64,000 nt of DNA, from contig UBYX01000015.1 in assembly GCA_900469955.1 (NCBI GenBank), positions 83,601 through 147,600 of the forward strand. Direction: 5' to 3'. Below are positions 53,214 through 63,312 of the stretch, piece after piece (position 1 is the stretch's first letter; each line of letters starts with the position of its first letter). Position numbers and translations under genes: made by a program. The stretch is from Hyphomicrobiales bacterium. Lineage in GTDB: Bacteria; Pseudomonadota; Alphaproteobacteria; Rhizobiales; Rhizobiaceae. The notes below the pieces were generated by a model that searched no databases, had not been told where the DNA came from, and saw only the letters and a list, made by a program, of their open reading frames with translations.

Positions 53214-53329
53214 GAACGAGTCTTCCCCCCGGAACGGTTTCAATCGATTTACCCGCTTCTAGCGTGCCCGACTGTTCTTGGGAAGGTGGGGGAGCTGCCG
53301 GCGCTTTCAAGCGCCGGCTTTGTCCATTG

Positions 53330-54391
53330 TCATTGCAGCGGCCGGGGCTTGGGGAGGGGAACCTCCGCAGTCGGCACGGGCGGATCGTTGATGATCGCTT
53401 CGATGTTGCGCGCCGGCGCAGAAGAGGCCGGCTGCGAGGTGAATGCCATGGCGCCGCCGCCGAAGGTCGCGTCCTCTTCGGCGCGCGCAGGGGCCGCAAG
53501 CACGGCTGCACAAGCCTTCGGCAGATCCGACAGCATGACGGGCCGCGGCTTCACGGGCTTCTTGTTCGGATCGGGTTTCGGTGCTGCCCAGGGTTCCTTG
53601 GTAAACCACCAGGCAAGCGACTTGTCGCACCCGTCGCCGGCTGTCACAGGCGCCTGCTTCTGGCAGCCGGATGCTCCGGCAGGGCAATGGATGCGGATGT
53701 GGAAGTGCTCGTCGTGGCCGTAGATCGGCCGTACTTTGCCGAGAAGCGAGCGGTCGCCCGTCCAGGTGTCGCAGAGCTTCTTCTTGATCGCCGGGTTGAC
53801 GAAGACCCTCTCCACCTGCGGATAGCTTGCCGCCTGCATCACCACGCGGGCGTGGGTGTTGGTCCAACGCTTCGGATCGACGGTCAGGAACTTGCTCTTG
53901 TCGAGCATTGAGGTGAACGGCATGCTCTCGCGTTCCTGCGGGGAAAGCGGCTGGTCGGGTTTGGGCGTGAACCAGATATCCGCGTCAAGGCCGATCTGGT
54001 GCGACGAGTGGCCGGACAACATCGGCCCGCCGCGGGGCTGCGAAATGTCGCCGACAAGGATGCCGGATCCCCAGCCGAGCTTTGCCGAATCGCGGGAAAA
54101 CTGCTCCAGAAGCGCAATCATCTGCGGATTGCCCCAACGCCGATTGCGAGAAAGGCGCATCGCCTGCCATGTGGGGCCATCGGTCGGAAGCGCCACCGCG
54201 CCCGACATGCAGCCTTTGGCATAAAAACCGACCGGCTGAGGATCCGCCTTGCTCGGCAGTGCCACACCGCCGAAAAGCTGTTTTGCCGGGGTGCCCTCCT
54301 GTGCCGCCGAAGGTCCGGCCAATGCGGTGCAAAGAAAGGCGGTCGCAACCGCCTGCAAAATAATTGAACGCGAAATCGATGCCATGCCCAT
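53330..54391 (-). CDS. mepA: Penicillin-insensitive murein endopeptidase
   Basis: This MepA family protein (353 aa) is a periplasmic zinc endopeptidase that cleaves D-Ala-meso-DAP cross-links. Signal peptide: SIILQAVATAFLCTALAGPSAAQ. Zinc and catalytic motifs are SGHSSHQIGLDADIWF and YGHDEHFHIRIHCP. Compared with E. coli MepA it has an extra Pro-rich C-terminal tail. The start is one of two closely spaced ATGs (54391 or 54385). The ORF is open upstream but not protein-like. A GCCGGCGCTT/AAGCGCCGGC hairpin (53297-53318) follows the stop. Confidence 0.93.
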   Translation of the reverse strand: MGMASISRSIILQAVATAFLCTALAGPSAAQEGTPAKQLFGGVALPSKADPQPVGFYAKGCMSGAVALPTDGPTWQAMRLSRNRRWGNPQMIALLEQFSRDSAKLGWGSGILVGDISQPRGGPMLSGHSSHQIGLDADIWFTPKPDQPLSPQERESMPFTSMLDKSKFLTVDPKRWTNTHARVVMQAASYPQVERVFVNPAIKKKLCDTWTGDRSLLGKVRPIYGHDEHFHIRIHCPAGASGCQKQAPVTAGDGCDKSLAWWFTKEPWAAPKPDPNKKPVKPRPVMLSDLPKACAAVLAAPARAEEDATFGGGAMAFTSQPASSAPARNIEAIINDPPVPTAEVPLPKPRPLQ

Positions 54392-54570
54392 CCGCCGCAA
54401 ATCACTCGGTAGCTTTGAATCTACTGTGAAATACGATTTTGGTGAAATGGAGATCGAAAGAGGTTTGTCTATATGCGGCGGATAAAGCGCTTGTGAGCAG
54501 GAGTTCCTGTTTTTTGCCGCCTTTTGCCCTATGCTTCGACGCAACAAAGAATTTGAACAAGGGATTGCGA

Positions 54571-56409
54571 ATGAAATTGGCTCGACTGAAGGTGATCTCT
54601 GGAACCTTCCTAATGGCTATTGCAGTGATGACCGCGCCCGCCGCGGCGCAGGAGCCACAATGGCGGCACGCAATTGCTGTTCTCGACGAGCCGAAACTGC
54701 CGGCAGACTTCAAACGGCTTCCCTATGTGAACCCCGACGCGCCGAAGGCTGGGGAATTGCGCCTTTCCGAGGAAGGGACCTTCGATAATTTCAATCCCCT
54801 CATCGACCGAGGTACGCCGGCGGTTGGACTTGGCAATCTTTTCGATACACTTTTGAAACATTCCGAGGATGAAGTCTTCGGTTCTTACGGCCTGTTGGCG
54901 GAGGCACTCTCATATCCGGAAGATATGTCGTCTGTGACCTTCCGCCTCCGTCCGGAAGCGAAATGGGCGGATGGCCAGCCGGTAACGCCCGAGGACGTGA
55001 TCTTCAGCTTCGAAAAGGCAAAGGAGCACAGCGCGCTTTATTCGAACTACTACCGGCACGTAACCGTGGCGGAAAAGACGGGCGAGCGCGAGGTCACGTT
55101 CCGGTTCGATGAAAGGAACAATCGCGAACTGCCCTCCATCGTTGGGGATTTTCCGGTGCTGCCGAAGCATTGGTGGGAGGGCAAGACTGCCCAAGGCCAG
55201 CAGCGGGATATCTCCCGCACGACGCTCGAACCTCCCATGGGTTCCGGTCCCTATAAGATGGCTTCCTTCCAGCCCGGCTCGACCATTCGCTACGAGCTGC
55301 GAGACGATTATTGGGGCAAGGATTTGCCGATCAATGTCGGCCAGAATAATTTCAAGGCGATCAGCTATACCTATTTCGCCGATCGCGACGTCGAGTTCGA
55401 AGCGTTTCGCGCGGGCAATGTCGATTACCAACAGGAAAACAGTTCGAGCCGCTGGGCCACTCGCTATGATTTCGATGCAGTGAAGGACGGCCGGGTGATC
55501 CGCGAAGCGCTCACCAACCCCTTTCGGGCTACCGGTGTGATGCAGGCTATGGTGCCGAATATGCGCCGCGACATCTTCAAGGATGCTAGGGTGCGGGAGG
55601 CGTTGAACTACGCCTTCGACTTCGAGGATATGAACAAGAACCTTGCTTACGGCGGGTTGAAGCGCGTCGACAGCTTCTTCTGGGGTACCGAGCTTGCCTC
55701 TTCGGGTCTGCCGCAGGGCCGAGAGCTCGAAATTCTTCACAGCTTGAAGGACAAAGTGCCAGCTTCGGTATTCACGACGCCTTACACCAATCCGATAGGC
55801 GGCGATCCGCAGAAAGTGCGCGACAATCTGCGCAAGGCAATCGGCCTATTCAAGGAGGCGGGCTGGGAGCTGAAGGGCAACCAGATGGTCAACACCAAGA
55901 CCGGTAAGCCAATGAGCTTCGAAATTCTGCTCAGCAGCCCTTCCATGGAGCGATCTGTGCTTCCTTATGCCGCGAGCCTGAAGAAGATCGGCGTTGATGC
56001 TCGCATTCGCACTGTGGATGCCTCACAATATGTCAATCGAACCCGAAGCTTCGACTATGACGTGATCTGGGCCGTCTGGGCTCAGACGATGAATCCCGGC
56101 AACGAACAGTCCGATTATTGGGGTTCCCAATCCGTCAATCGCAACGGCTCGCGCAACTATGCCGGCATTGCCGATCCAGCCGTGGACGAGCTGATCCGCA
56201 TGATCACCGCCGCTCCCAATCGGGAGGAGCAGGTGGCCGCGATCAAGGCCCTTGATCGAGTGTTGCTGGCTCATAACTATGTGGTGCCTCTATTCTACTC
56301 TGGCGAAGCGAAGATCGCCTACTGGAACAGGATTGCGCGACCCGCCGAACTGCCCGCCTATGGCATAGGATTTCCAGGAATCTGGTGGTCGAAGAGTGCC
56401 GGCAAGTGA
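54571..56409 (+). CDS. yejA: Peptide ABC transporter substrate-binding protein (YejA type)
   Basis: This 612-aa periplasmic solute-binding protein of family 5 has a signal peptide ending in TAPAAAQ near residue 26. The body contains PYVNPDAPKAGELRLSEEGTFDNFNPLI and the conserved DDYWGKDLPINVGQNNF, features of the YejA subgroup. YejABEF takes up oligopeptides and, in enteric bacteria, microcin C. In Sinorhizobium it affects resistance to plant NCR peptides. It is the first gene of a yejABEF operon and is divergent from mepA. Confidence 0.93.
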   Translation: MKLARLKVISGTFLMAIAVMTAPAAAQEPQWRHAIAVLDEPKLPADFKRLPYVNPDAPKAGELRLSEEGTFDNFNPLIDRGTPAVGLGNLFDTLLKHSEDEVFGSYGLLAEALSYPEDMSSVTFRLRPEAKWADGQPVTPEDVIFSFEKAKEHSALYSNYYRHVTVAEKTGEREVTFRFDERNNRELPSIVGDFPVLPKHWWEGKTAQGQQRDISRTTLEPPMGSGPYKMASFQPGSTIRYELRDDYWGKDLPINVGQNNFKAISYTYFADRDVEFEAFRAGNVDYQQENSSSRWATRYDFDAVKDGRVIREALTNPFRATGVMQAMVPNMRRDIFKDARVREALNYAFDFEDMNKNLAYGGLKRVDSFFWGTELASSGLPQGRELEILHSLKDKVPASVFTTPYTNPIGGDPQKVRDNLRKAIGLFKEAGWELKGNQMVNTKTGKPMSFEILLSSPSMERSVLPYAASLKKIGVDARIRTVDASQYVNRTRSFDYDVIWAVWAQTMNPGNEQSDYWGSQSVNRNGSRNYAGIADPAVDELIRMITAAPNREEQVAAIKALDRVLLAHNYVVPLFYSGEAKIAYWNRIARPAELPAYGIGFPGIWWSKSAGK

Positions 56410-56545
56410 GGAGACTTGCGCCGCAAGCCGGCTCCTGTTCCAAATGGGACCAGATGATTCGCAGGCAGAGACGAGGAAAACGCCATTTGACGTTCGCTGA
56501 GATGCGCGGCGGGACAAGGTTCGCCATGACGGACAGGGAGTTCTA

Positions 56546-57625
56546 ATGGGCGCCTATATCCTCCGCCGTCTCCTGCTGATGATACCCACGCTTGTGGGCA
56601 TCATGGCGATTTCTTTCCTTGTCGTGCAGTTTGCGCCCGGTGGGCCTGTGGAGCAGGTGATTGCTCAGCTCCAGGGTCAGGACACCGGCGACCGGCTTTC
56701 GGGCGGCGGCGATGTCCTCGGCCAGGGGGGCGGGGAGGAATCCCGCTATCGCGGCGCCCAGGGCCTTGATCCGGAATTCATCAAGAAACTCGAACAGCAG
56801 TTCGGTTTCGACAAGCCGCCGCTGACGCGTTTCCTCGACATGATGTGGAACTACATCCGCTTCGATTTCGGCGAGAGCTTCTTCCGCAACACGTCCGTGA
56901 TCGGACTGATCGGCGAAAAACTGCCGGTGTCGATTTCGCTCGGCTTCTGGATTCTCGTCGTCTCCTACCTGATCTCCATTCCGCTCGGCATCCGCAAGGC
57001 GGTGAAGGACGGGTCGACCTTCGATGTCTGGACTTCAGGCATCATCGTCGTCGGTTACGCGGTGCCGAGCTTCCTGTTCGGCATCTTGCTGATCGTGCTT
57101 TTCGCCGGCGGCTCCTTCTTCGATTGGTTTCCGCTGCGCGGCCTCGTCTCGGACAATTTTTCCGAGCTCTCCTGGTGGGAAAAGATCCTCGACTACTTCT
57201 GGCATCTGACCCTGCCGCTGATCGCGCTTTCACTCTCCGCGTTCGCCACCACGACGCTCCTGACCAAGAACTCCTTCATCGACGAGATCAAGAAGCAATA
57301 TGTCGTGACGGCCCGCGCCAAGGGCCTCAACGAGCGCCAGGTGCTTTACGGCCATGTCTTCCGCAACGCCATGCTGATCGTCATCGCGGGTTTTCCCGGC
57401 GCCTTCATTTCCGCCTTCTTCACCGGATCGCTTTTGATCGAGAATATCTTCTCCCTCGATGGTCTCGGCCGGCTAAGCTATCTCGCGGTCGTCAATCGCG
57501 ACTATCCGATCGTCTTCGGAACGCTCTATATCTTCTCGCTGATCGGGCTCGTCGTCGCCCTGATCTCCGACCTGATCTACACCTGGATCGATCCGCGCAT
57601 CGACTTCGAGCGGAGGGATGTCTGA
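56546..57625 (+). CDS. yejB: Oligopeptide ABC transporter permease YejB
   Basis: YejB (359 aa) is a DppB-like inner-membrane permease with about six segments. The N-terminal [20 protein letters not shown] motif is typical, and a long periplasmic insert near residues 40-80 has a Gly-rich stretch. The EAA-type loop [21 protein letters not shown] contacts the ATPase. The stop overlaps the yejE start. Confidence 0.94.
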   Translation: MGAYILRRLLLMIPTLVGIMAISFLVVQFAPGGPVEQVIAQLQGQDTGDRLSGGGDVLGQGGGEESRYRGAQGLDPEFIKKLEQQFGFDKPPLTRFLDMMWNYIRFDFGESFFRNTSVIGLIGEKLPVSISLGFWILVVSYLISIPLGIRKAVKDGSTFDVWTSGIIVVGYAVPSFLFGILLIVLFAGGSFFDWFPLRGLVSDNFSELSWWEKILDYFWHLTLPLIALSLSAFATTTLLTKNSFIDEIKKQYVVTARAKGLNERQVLYGHVFRNAMLIVIAGFPGAFISAFFTGSLLIENIFSLDGLGRLSYLAVVNRDYPIVFGTLYIFSLIGLVVALISDLIYTWIDPRIDFERRDV

Positions 57626-58773
57626 TGGAGGCATCCGCCGCAAAGACCACGGCTCCGGTCGATCGGCCGCCCAAGCGGCCCTGGCTTTCGCCGACCAACC
57701 GGAGGCGGCTGGACAACTTCCGTGCCAACAAGCGCGGCTACTGGTCCTTCTGGATTTTCATGGTCCTGTTCGTGCTGAGCCTGATGGCCGAGTTCATCGC
57801 CAATGACCGGCCGATCCTTGCCTCCTACAAGGGCGAGATGCTTTATCCGGTCTTGGTCGATTATCCGGAGGAGAAGTTCGGAGGCTTCCTGGCCACTACC
57901 GATTATCGGTCGGACTTCATTCAGCAGGAGATCGACGCCAATGGCTGGATGATCTGGCCGCCGATCCGCTACTCCTACCAGACAGTCAATTCCAATATTC
58001 CGCATTCGGCTCCTACCGAGCCGTTCTGGATGATGGCGAAGGAGGATCGCTGCAAGGCCTATCCGCAAGGCGATCAAGATCCCAACTGCATCCTCGGCAA
58101 CCTGAACTGGCTCGGTACCGACGACCAGGCGCGCGACGTGACCGCGCGGATGATCTATGGATTCCGCATTTCGGTCCTGTTCGGCTTGGCGCTGACCATC
58201 TGCTCGGCGATCATCGGCGTCACGGCCGGCGCGATCCAGGGCTATTTCGGAGGGTGGACGGACCTTCTTCTCCAGCGCTTCATCGAGATCTGGTCGTCCA
58301 TGCCGGTCCTCTACATCCTGCTGATCATCGCGGCGATCCTGCCGCCCGGCTTTTTCGTCCTGCTCGGCATCATGCTGCTTTTCTCATGGGTGGGCTTCGT
58401 CGGCGTCGTGCGGGCGGAGTTTCTGAGAGCCCGCAATTTCGAATATGTGCGGGCGGCGCGAGCGCTCGGTGTCGGCAACTGGACCATCATGTACCGGCAC
58501 CTCTTGCCGAATGCCATGGTGGCGACGCTCACCTTCCTGCCGTTCATCCTGTCCGGTTCGATCGCGACCCTTACCTCGCTCGATTTCCTCGGCTTCGGCA
58601 TGCCACCGGGTTCTCCTTCGCTGGGTGAAATGGTCGCGCAGGGCAAGAACAACCTGCAGGCACCCTGGCTGGGGCTGACCGCCTTCTTCACCATGTCGAT
58701 CATGCTGTCGCTGCTGATCTTCGTCGGCGAAGCGGTGCGCGATGCCTTCGATCCAAGAAAGACGTTCGGTTGA
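57625..58773 (+). CDS. yejE: Oligopeptide ABC transporter permease YejE
   Basis: YejE (382 aa) is a DppC-like permease. The N-terminal basic region SPTNRRRLDNFRANKRGYWS precedes the first membrane segment, a large periplasmic domain follows, and the EAA loop is RAARALGVGNWTIMYRHLLPN. It overlaps the yejB stop by one base (TGATG). It forms the heterodimeric channel with YejB. Confidence 0.94.
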   Translation: MEASAAKTTAPVDRPPKRPWLSPTNRRRLDNFRANKRGYWSFWIFMVLFVLSLMAEFIANDRPILASYKGEMLYPVLVDYPEEKFGGFLATTDYRSDFIQQEIDANGWMIWPPIRYSYQTVNSNIPHSAPTEPFWMMAKEDRCKAYPQGDQDPNCILGNLNWLGTDDQARDVTARMIYGFRISVLFGLALTICSAIIGVTAGAIQGYFGGWTDLLLQRFIEIWSSMPVLYILLIIAAILPPGFFVLLGIMLLFSWVGFVGVVRAEFLRARNFEYVRAARALGVGNWTIMYRHLLPNAMVATLTFLPFILSGSIATLTSLDFLGFGMPPGSPSLGEMVAQGKNNLQAPWLGLTAFFTMSIMLSLLIFVGEAVRDAFDPRKTFG

Positions 58774-58777
58774 GCCC

Positions 58778-60406
58778 ATGACAGAACCGCTCCTTTCCGT
58801 CCGTGATCTGTCGGTCGCCTTCCATCAGGGACGCAATACCTCGCTGGCCGTCGACGGGGTATCGTTCGATATCCATCCGGGCGAGGTCGTGGCGCTTGTG
58901 GGAGAGTCCGGGTCCGGCAAATCAGTGACGGCCAATTCGATCCTGAAGCTTCTTCCCTATCCGGCCGCAAGTCATCCCTCCGGCGAGATCTTTTTCGAAG
59001 GCAAGGACCTGCTGAAGGCCTCCGAGCCGGAACTCCGCAATGTTCGCGGCGACGACATCACGATGATCTTTCAGGAGCCGATGACATCGCTCAATCCGCT
59101 CCATACGATCGAAAAGCAGATCGGCGAAATTCTTGAACTGCACAAGGGCATCAGTGGCCAGACCGCCCGGGTACGCACGCTTGAACTGCTGAACCAGGTC
59201 GGCATACGTGAGCCCGAGAAACGGCTGACGGCCTATCCGCACGAGCTTTCCGGTGGCCAGCGCCAGCGTGTGATGATCGCCATGGCACTGGCTAACCGAC
59301 CAAAACTGCTGATTGCCGATGAGCCCACCACGGCACTCGACGTCACCGTTCAGGCGCAGATCCTCGACCTCCTGCGCAGCCTCAAGGGCGAGCATGGCAT
59401 GTCGATGCTGTTCATCACCCATGATCTCGGCATCGTCCGGAAATTTGCCGACCGCGTCTGCGTGATGACCAAGGGCAGGATCGTGGAGAGTGGGACAGTC
59501 GAGGATGTCTTTGCTCGTCCGCAGCACGAATACACCCGCCACCTGCTCGGTTCCGAGCCGCGCGGAGAACCGCCGCCGGCCGACCCGACGAAGCCGGTTG
59601 TCATGGAAGGCAAGGATATCCGTGTCTGGTTTCCGATCAAGGCAGGCCTGATGCGCAGGGTTGTCGACCATGTGAAGGCGGTGGACGGCATCGATCTTAC
59701 CTTGCGTGCCGGCGAAACTCTTGGGGTCGTCGGGGAGTCGGGCTCCGGGAAGACCACGCTCGGATTGGCGCTTGCTCGTCTCATCTCGTCTCAAGGCCGC
59801 ATCGCCTTCATCGGCAACGAGATCGACAAGTTCTCGTTCAAGGAGATGCTGCCCTTCCGCGACCGGCTGCAGGTGGTGTTCCAGGATCCTTACGGATCGC
59901 TCAGCCCCCGCATGTCCGTCGGAGAGATCATCGCAGAGGGATTGAAGGTGCACGAGCGCTCCCTCTCTGCCGACGCACGGGATGAACGTGTCGCCTGGGC
60001 GCTGACGGAGGTGGGGCTCGATCCGGCCACGCGCTGGCGGTATCCGCACGAGTTTTCCGGCGGCCAGCGGCAACGGATTGCGATCGCCCGCGCCATGGTG
60101 CTGAAGCCGCGTTTCGTCATGCTGGACGAACCGACATCCGCGCTCGACATGACCGTGCAGGCGCAGGTGGTCGATCTCCTGCGCGACCTGCAGAAAAAGC
60201 ACGATCTGGCCTACCTTTTCATCAGCCACGACCTGAAGGTAGTGAAGGCACTTGCCAATCATGTGATCGTCATGCGGCTCGGCAAGGTGGTGGAAGAGGG
60301 GCCGGCCGAGCGGATATTCAAAGCGCCGAAAGAGCAATATACGCGCGCCTTGATGGCCGCCGCTTTCAACCTGGAGGCAGTGGAGACCTCTGCCATCAGC
60401 CAGTAG
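58778..60406 (+). CDS. yejF: Oligopeptide ABC transporter ATPase YejF (two ATPase domains)
   Basis: YejF (542 aa) has two fused ABC domains equivalent to DppD and DppF. Walker A GESGSGKS occurs near residues 40 and 330, signatures [15 protein letters not shown] and [15 protein letters not shown], and two Walker B sites [10 protein letters not shown] and [10 protein letters not shown]. Both halves look catalytically intact. The start is four bases after the yejE stop. Confidence 0.95.
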   Translation: MTEPLLSVRDLSVAFHQGRNTSLAVDGVSFDIHPGEVVALVGESGSGKSVTANSILKLLPYPAASHPSGEIFFEGKDLLKASEPELRNVRGDDITMIFQEPMTSLNPLHTIEKQIGEILELHKGISGQTARVRTLELLNQVGIREPEKRLTAYPHELSGGQRQRVMIAMALANRPKLLIADEPTTALDVTVQAQILDLLRSLKGEHGMSMLFITHDLGIVRKFADRVCVMTKGRIVESGTVEDVFARPQHEYTRHLLGSEPRGEPPPADPTKPVVMEGKDIRVWFPIKAGLMRRVVDHVKAVDGIDLTLRAGETLGVVGESGSGKTTLGLALARLISSQGRIAFIGNEIDKFSFKEMLPFRDRLQVVFQDPYGSLSPRMSVGEIIAEGLKVHERSLSADARDERVAWALTEVGLDPATRWRYPHEFSGGQRQRIAIARAMVLKPRFVMLDEPTSALDMTVQAQVVDLLRDLQKKHDLAYLFISHDLKVVKALANHVIVMRLGKVVEEGPAERIFKAPKEQYTRALMAAAFNLEAVETSAISQ

Positions 60407-60421
60407 TCCCGAGGTAGCATC

Positions 60422-61372
60422 ATGCCCGCCAGAAAGCCCATCGTCATCGATCTCAAATTCGAGCGCAGCCAGGTAGACGCCGCACTCGCCAATGCTTTTT
60501 CCGGCTGGCCCGTGCTGCGTGCCTCCGATCCGGACGTTGATCTGTCTGAAGCCCGTTATGCGGTCATCTGGAAACCGGACCAAAACCTGTTTCGGCGGGC
60601 TCCAAATCTGGAGGTGCTGTTTTCGGGTGGAGCGGGTGTGGATCACATCCTCACACTGCCCGACCTGCCGGATATCCCGATCGTTCGTTTCGTCGACGAC
60701 AGCCTGACGACCCGCATGAGCGAGTGGGTGGTGCTCCAGGCCTTGAGCCATCTGCGTCAGGTGCCGGCCTATCTGAAACAGCAGCGCGAGCGGCAGTGGC
60801 GCGAACTTTCGCAGCCGGAAGCAAAGGATCTGACGGTCGGGGTGATGGGTCTCGGTGTGCTCGGGCAGGACTCGGCAAGGAAGCTGAAGATCATGGGCTT
60901 CAACGTCATCGGCTGGTCGCGCAGCAGGAAGGCGATCGATGGCATCGAGACGTTTGACGGTGCCGAACTGGACGCATTCCTCTCCAGGACGGACATGCTG
61001 GTCGGTCTTCTGCCTCTGACGCCGGATACGCGCGGCATCTTCGATGCGGCGCTGTTTTCCAGGCTTCGGCAGGGTGGGGCGCTCGCAAGACCGGTCTTCA
61101 TCAATGCCGGCCGTGGCGGCAGCCAGGTCGAGGCGGACGTTGTCGCGGCACTTGAGAGCGGGGTTCTCGGCGGCGCGTCGCTCGATGTCTTCGAAAAAGA
61201 ACCGCTGCCGACGGACAGCCCCTTGTGGCGGATGGAGAACGTCATCGTCACGCCGCACGCCGCGTCGGCCTCAGATGTCCGGGCGCTGTTTCGCAACGCC
61301 CAGGCCCAGATCGAACGTCATGAGAAGGGCGAGCCATTGCAAAACGTCGTGGATCGCCGCGCCGGCTACTGA
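60422..61372 (+). CDS. ghrA: Glyoxylate/hydroxypyruvate reductase A
   Basis: This 316-aa GhrA-type 2-hydroxyacid dehydrogenase has a Rossmann loop GLGVLGQDSA near residue 143, the FINAGRGGSQVE catalytic-arginine region and the TPHAASASD histidine region. The substrate-domain motif VWKPDQNLFRRAPNLE is typical of GhrA. It lies 15 bases after yejF and may be part of the same transcript, although a functional link is not obvious. Confidence 0.9.
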   Translation: MPARKPIVIDLKFERSQVDAALANAFSGWPVLRASDPDVDLSEARYAVIWKPDQNLFRRAPNLEVLFSGGAGVDHILTLPDLPDIPIVRFVDDSLTTRMSEWVVLQALSHLRQVPAYLKQQRERQWRELSQPEAKDLTVGVMGLGVLGQDSARKLKIMGFNVIGWSRSRKAIDGIETFDGAELDAFLSRTDMLVGLLPLTPDTRGIFDAALFSRLRQGGALARPVFINAGRGGSQVEADVVAALESGVLGGASLDVFEKEPLPTDSPLWRMENVIVTPHAASASDVRALFRNAQAQIERHEKGEPLQNVVDRRAGY

Positions 61373-61380
61373 TCGTCATC

Positions 61381-61405
61381 GGAACATTCCCTTTCCAAGG
61401 CCGTT
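61381..61405 (+). promoter_or_regulatory. EcfG-type general stress promoter
   Basis: GGAAC at 61381-61385 and CGTT at 61402-61405, separated by 16 bases: a perfect consensus match. It lies just after the ghrA stop, 44 bases before the ATG of the small membrane protein gene. Confidence 0.8.
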
Positions 61406-61449
61406 TCTTGCGCAAGAGCCGGGCATTCCGGCAGACAAGGAGCGAAATC

Positions 61450-61785
61450 ATGAACACCCGTTTCGATCCCAAGGAGCCCGCAGACCGCCGCCCGAACCTT
61501 GCCGGTTCTTCCGTGGAGGAACCGATGAGCGCGACGGAAGCCCGTCAGGGACGAAAAGGCTCGCCAGTCCTGATCGTGCTGGTGGCCGGCCTCGTCCTGG
61601 CGCTGTTCGCATGGGGTGCTGCCGAATGGTGGGGCGAGGCGACGGATCCGCCGGCGGAACAGACGGCGACGCCACCTGCAGCCAGCACGACGCCGGAAAA
61701 TCCGAATGCTGCGCCCTCGGCCAATCCTGCCAATCCGCCGGCTCCGACGCCGCCTGCGGGCGCTCCTGCCAACAACAATCCATAA
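61450..61785 (+). CDS. Small membrane protein with proline/alanine-rich tail (111 aa)
   Basis: A charged cytoplasmic N-terminus is followed by one membrane segment (PVLIVLVAGLVLALFAWGAAEWW, about residues 38-58). A disordered Pro/Ala/Asn-rich tail then reaches outside (many PAPT and NPAN repeats). I recognise no domain. A perfect EcfG-type promoter upstream places it in the general stress response. AAGGAG precedes the ATG. Confidence 0.78.
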   Translation: MNTRFDPKEPADRRPNLAGSSVEEPMSATEARQGRKGSPVLIVLVAGLVLALFAWGAAEWWGEATDPPAEQTATPPAASTTPENPNAAPSANPANPPAPTPPAGAPANNNP

Positions 61786-61803
61786 GAGCCGCTATCGGCA
61801 TCA

Positions 61804-61829
61804 TTCGGCCGCGATCTGTCGCGGCCGAA
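61804..61829 (+). terminator. Hairpin after the small membrane protein gene
   Basis: TTCGGCCGCGA and TCGCGGCCGAA form a perfect 11-bp stem with a TCTG loop, 19 bases after the stop. There is no immediate T-run, but TTTTTTTT occurs at about 61853-61860. Confidence 0.6.
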
Positions 61830-61918
61830 TTGCGTTCTGGACTTCCTCCGCTTTTTTTTCGATAAAACTGCCGGAGGTTGATCAGCCGCTGCCTCCGGAT
61901 GCATCTCACTCGGCGGAG

Positions 61919-61937
61919 CCGGTCCTTAGCGGACCGG
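61919..61937 (+). promoter_or_regulatory. Hairpin abutting the pncB ribosome site
   Basis: CCGGTCC (61919-61925) and GGACCGG (61931-61937) pair perfectly around TTAGC. The stem runs directly into the GGGGG of the presumed pncB ribosome site, 13 bases before the ATG. It could limit pncB translation. Confidence 0.4.
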
Positions 61938-61950
61938 GGGCAGGCAGGGC

Positions 61951-63255
61951 ATGACCAAGACCGATATTGCGAGCAGGGTTTATAATCATACCTGGAAGCT
62001 CGACCCGATCATCCGAAGCCTGATCGATACGGACTTCTACAAGCTCCTGATGCTTCAGATGATCTGGAAACTCTACCCGGATGTCGACGCCACCTTTTCT
62101 CTCATCAACCGCACGACCAGCGTCAAGCTTGCGGAAGAGATCGATGAGGGCATGCTTCGCGAGCAGCTCGATCACGCCCGCACCGTCGGCCTTTCGAAGA
62201 AAGAAATGATCTGGCTGGCCGGTAACACGTTCTACGGCAAAAAGCAGATCTTCGAGCCGGAATTCCTGAACTGGCTTTCCACCTACAAGCTGCCTGAATA
62301 CGAGCTGTCCAAACGCGATGGCCAGTTCGAGCTGAGCTTCCATGGCCGCTGGATGGAAACCACGCTCTGGGAAATCCCGGCACTCGCCATTATCAACGAG
62401 CTCCGGTCGCGTGCAGCCATGCGGCGCATGGGACCTTTTACCCTCGACGTTCTCTATGCCCGGGCAAAAGCCAAGATGTGGGAGAAGGTCGAGCGGTTGC
62501 GCACCCTGCCGGGGCTTCGCATCTCCGACTTCGGCACACGGCGGCGCCACAGCTTTCTCTGGCAGCGCTGGTGTGTCGAGGCGCTGAAGGAAGGGATTGG
62601 CGAGGCATTTACCGGCACCAGCAATGTGCTGCTCGCCATGGATTCCGATCTCGAAGCGGTCGGCACCAACGCCCATGAACTGCCGATGGTCGTGGCAGCC
62701 TTGGCCAACAGCGACGAGGAACTGCGGGCCGCCCCTTACAAGGTCCTCAAGGACTGGAACCGGCTCTATCACGGCAACCTGTTGATTGTTCTGCCGGATG
62801 CTTTCGGCACAACGGCATTCCTGCGCGATGCTCCGGAATGGGTGGCTGACTGGACCGGCTTTCGCCCGGACAGCGCGCCTCCCGTTGAGGGCGGAGAAAA
62901 AATCATCGAGTGGTGGCAGCGGATGGGCCGTGATCCCAAGAGCAAGCTGCTGATTTTCTCGGACGGGCTCGATGTTGATGCCATCATCGACACCTATCGA
63001 CACTTCGAGGGCCGGGTCCGGATGAGCTTTGGCTGGGGAACGAACCTCACTAACGATTTTGCCGGTTGCGCGCCGCAAAATGTCGAAAGTCTGAAGCCCA
63101 TCTCGCTCGTCTGCAAAGTCAGCGAGGCCAATGGGCGGCCTGCCGTCAAGCTTTCGGATAATCTGCGAAAGGCCACCGGCGACCCGGCAGAGGTCGAGCG
63201 TTATCTGAAGTTTTTCGGGCAGGAAGACCGCGTCGATCAGGCGGTATTCGTCTGA
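61951..63255 (+). CDS. pncB: Nicotinate phosphoribosyltransferase
   Basis: PncB (434 aa) makes nicotinate mononucleotide from nicotinate and PRPP in NAD salvage. The [15 protein letters not shown]-terminus, [15 protein letters not shown] with the phosphorylated histidine region, [11 protein letters not shown] and the [13 protein letters not shown] motif are all conserved. Note that phnN in this window makes PRPP, the co-substrate. Confidence 0.96.
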   Translation: MTKTDIASRVYNHTWKLDPIIRSLIDTDFYKLLMLQMIWKLYPDVDATFSLINRTTSVKLAEEIDEGMLREQLDHARTVGLSKKEMIWLAGNTFYGKKQIFEPEFLNWLSTYKLPEYELSKRDGQFELSFHGRWMETTLWEIPALAIINELRSRAAMRRMGPFTLDVLYARAKAKMWEKVERLRTLPGLRISDFGTRRRHSFLWQRWCVEALKEGIGEAFTGTSNVLLAMDSDLEAVGTNAHELPMVVAALANSDEELRAAPYKVLKDWNRLYHGNLLIVLPDAFGTTAFLRDAPEWVADWTGFRPDSAPPVEGGEKIIEWWQRMGRDPKSKLLIFSDGLDVDAIIDTYRHFEGRVRMSFGWGTNLTNDFAGCAPQNVESLKPISLVCKVSEANGRPAVKLSDNLRKATGDPAEVERYLKFFGQEDRVDQAVFV

Positions 63256-63264
63256 GGTAAAAAA

Positions 63265-63292
63265 CAGGCCCTCCGGTTGTGTGGAGGGCCTG
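63265..63292. terminator. Terminator between convergent pncB and DUF1236 genes
   Basis: CAGGCCCTCC and GGAGGGCCTG form a perfect 10-bp stem. The A-run before it gives TTTTTT on the minus strand, so it best terminates the DUF1236 gene. On the plus strand the T content is weak. Confidence 0.75.
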
Positions 63293-63312
63293 TGTCATCG
63301 GCCTGGCTGGGG

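Noticed and set aside
58922..61258. 778-aa minus-strand frame opposite yejF and ghrA
   Set aside because: Spans two well-supported plus-strand genes and contains no domain features.
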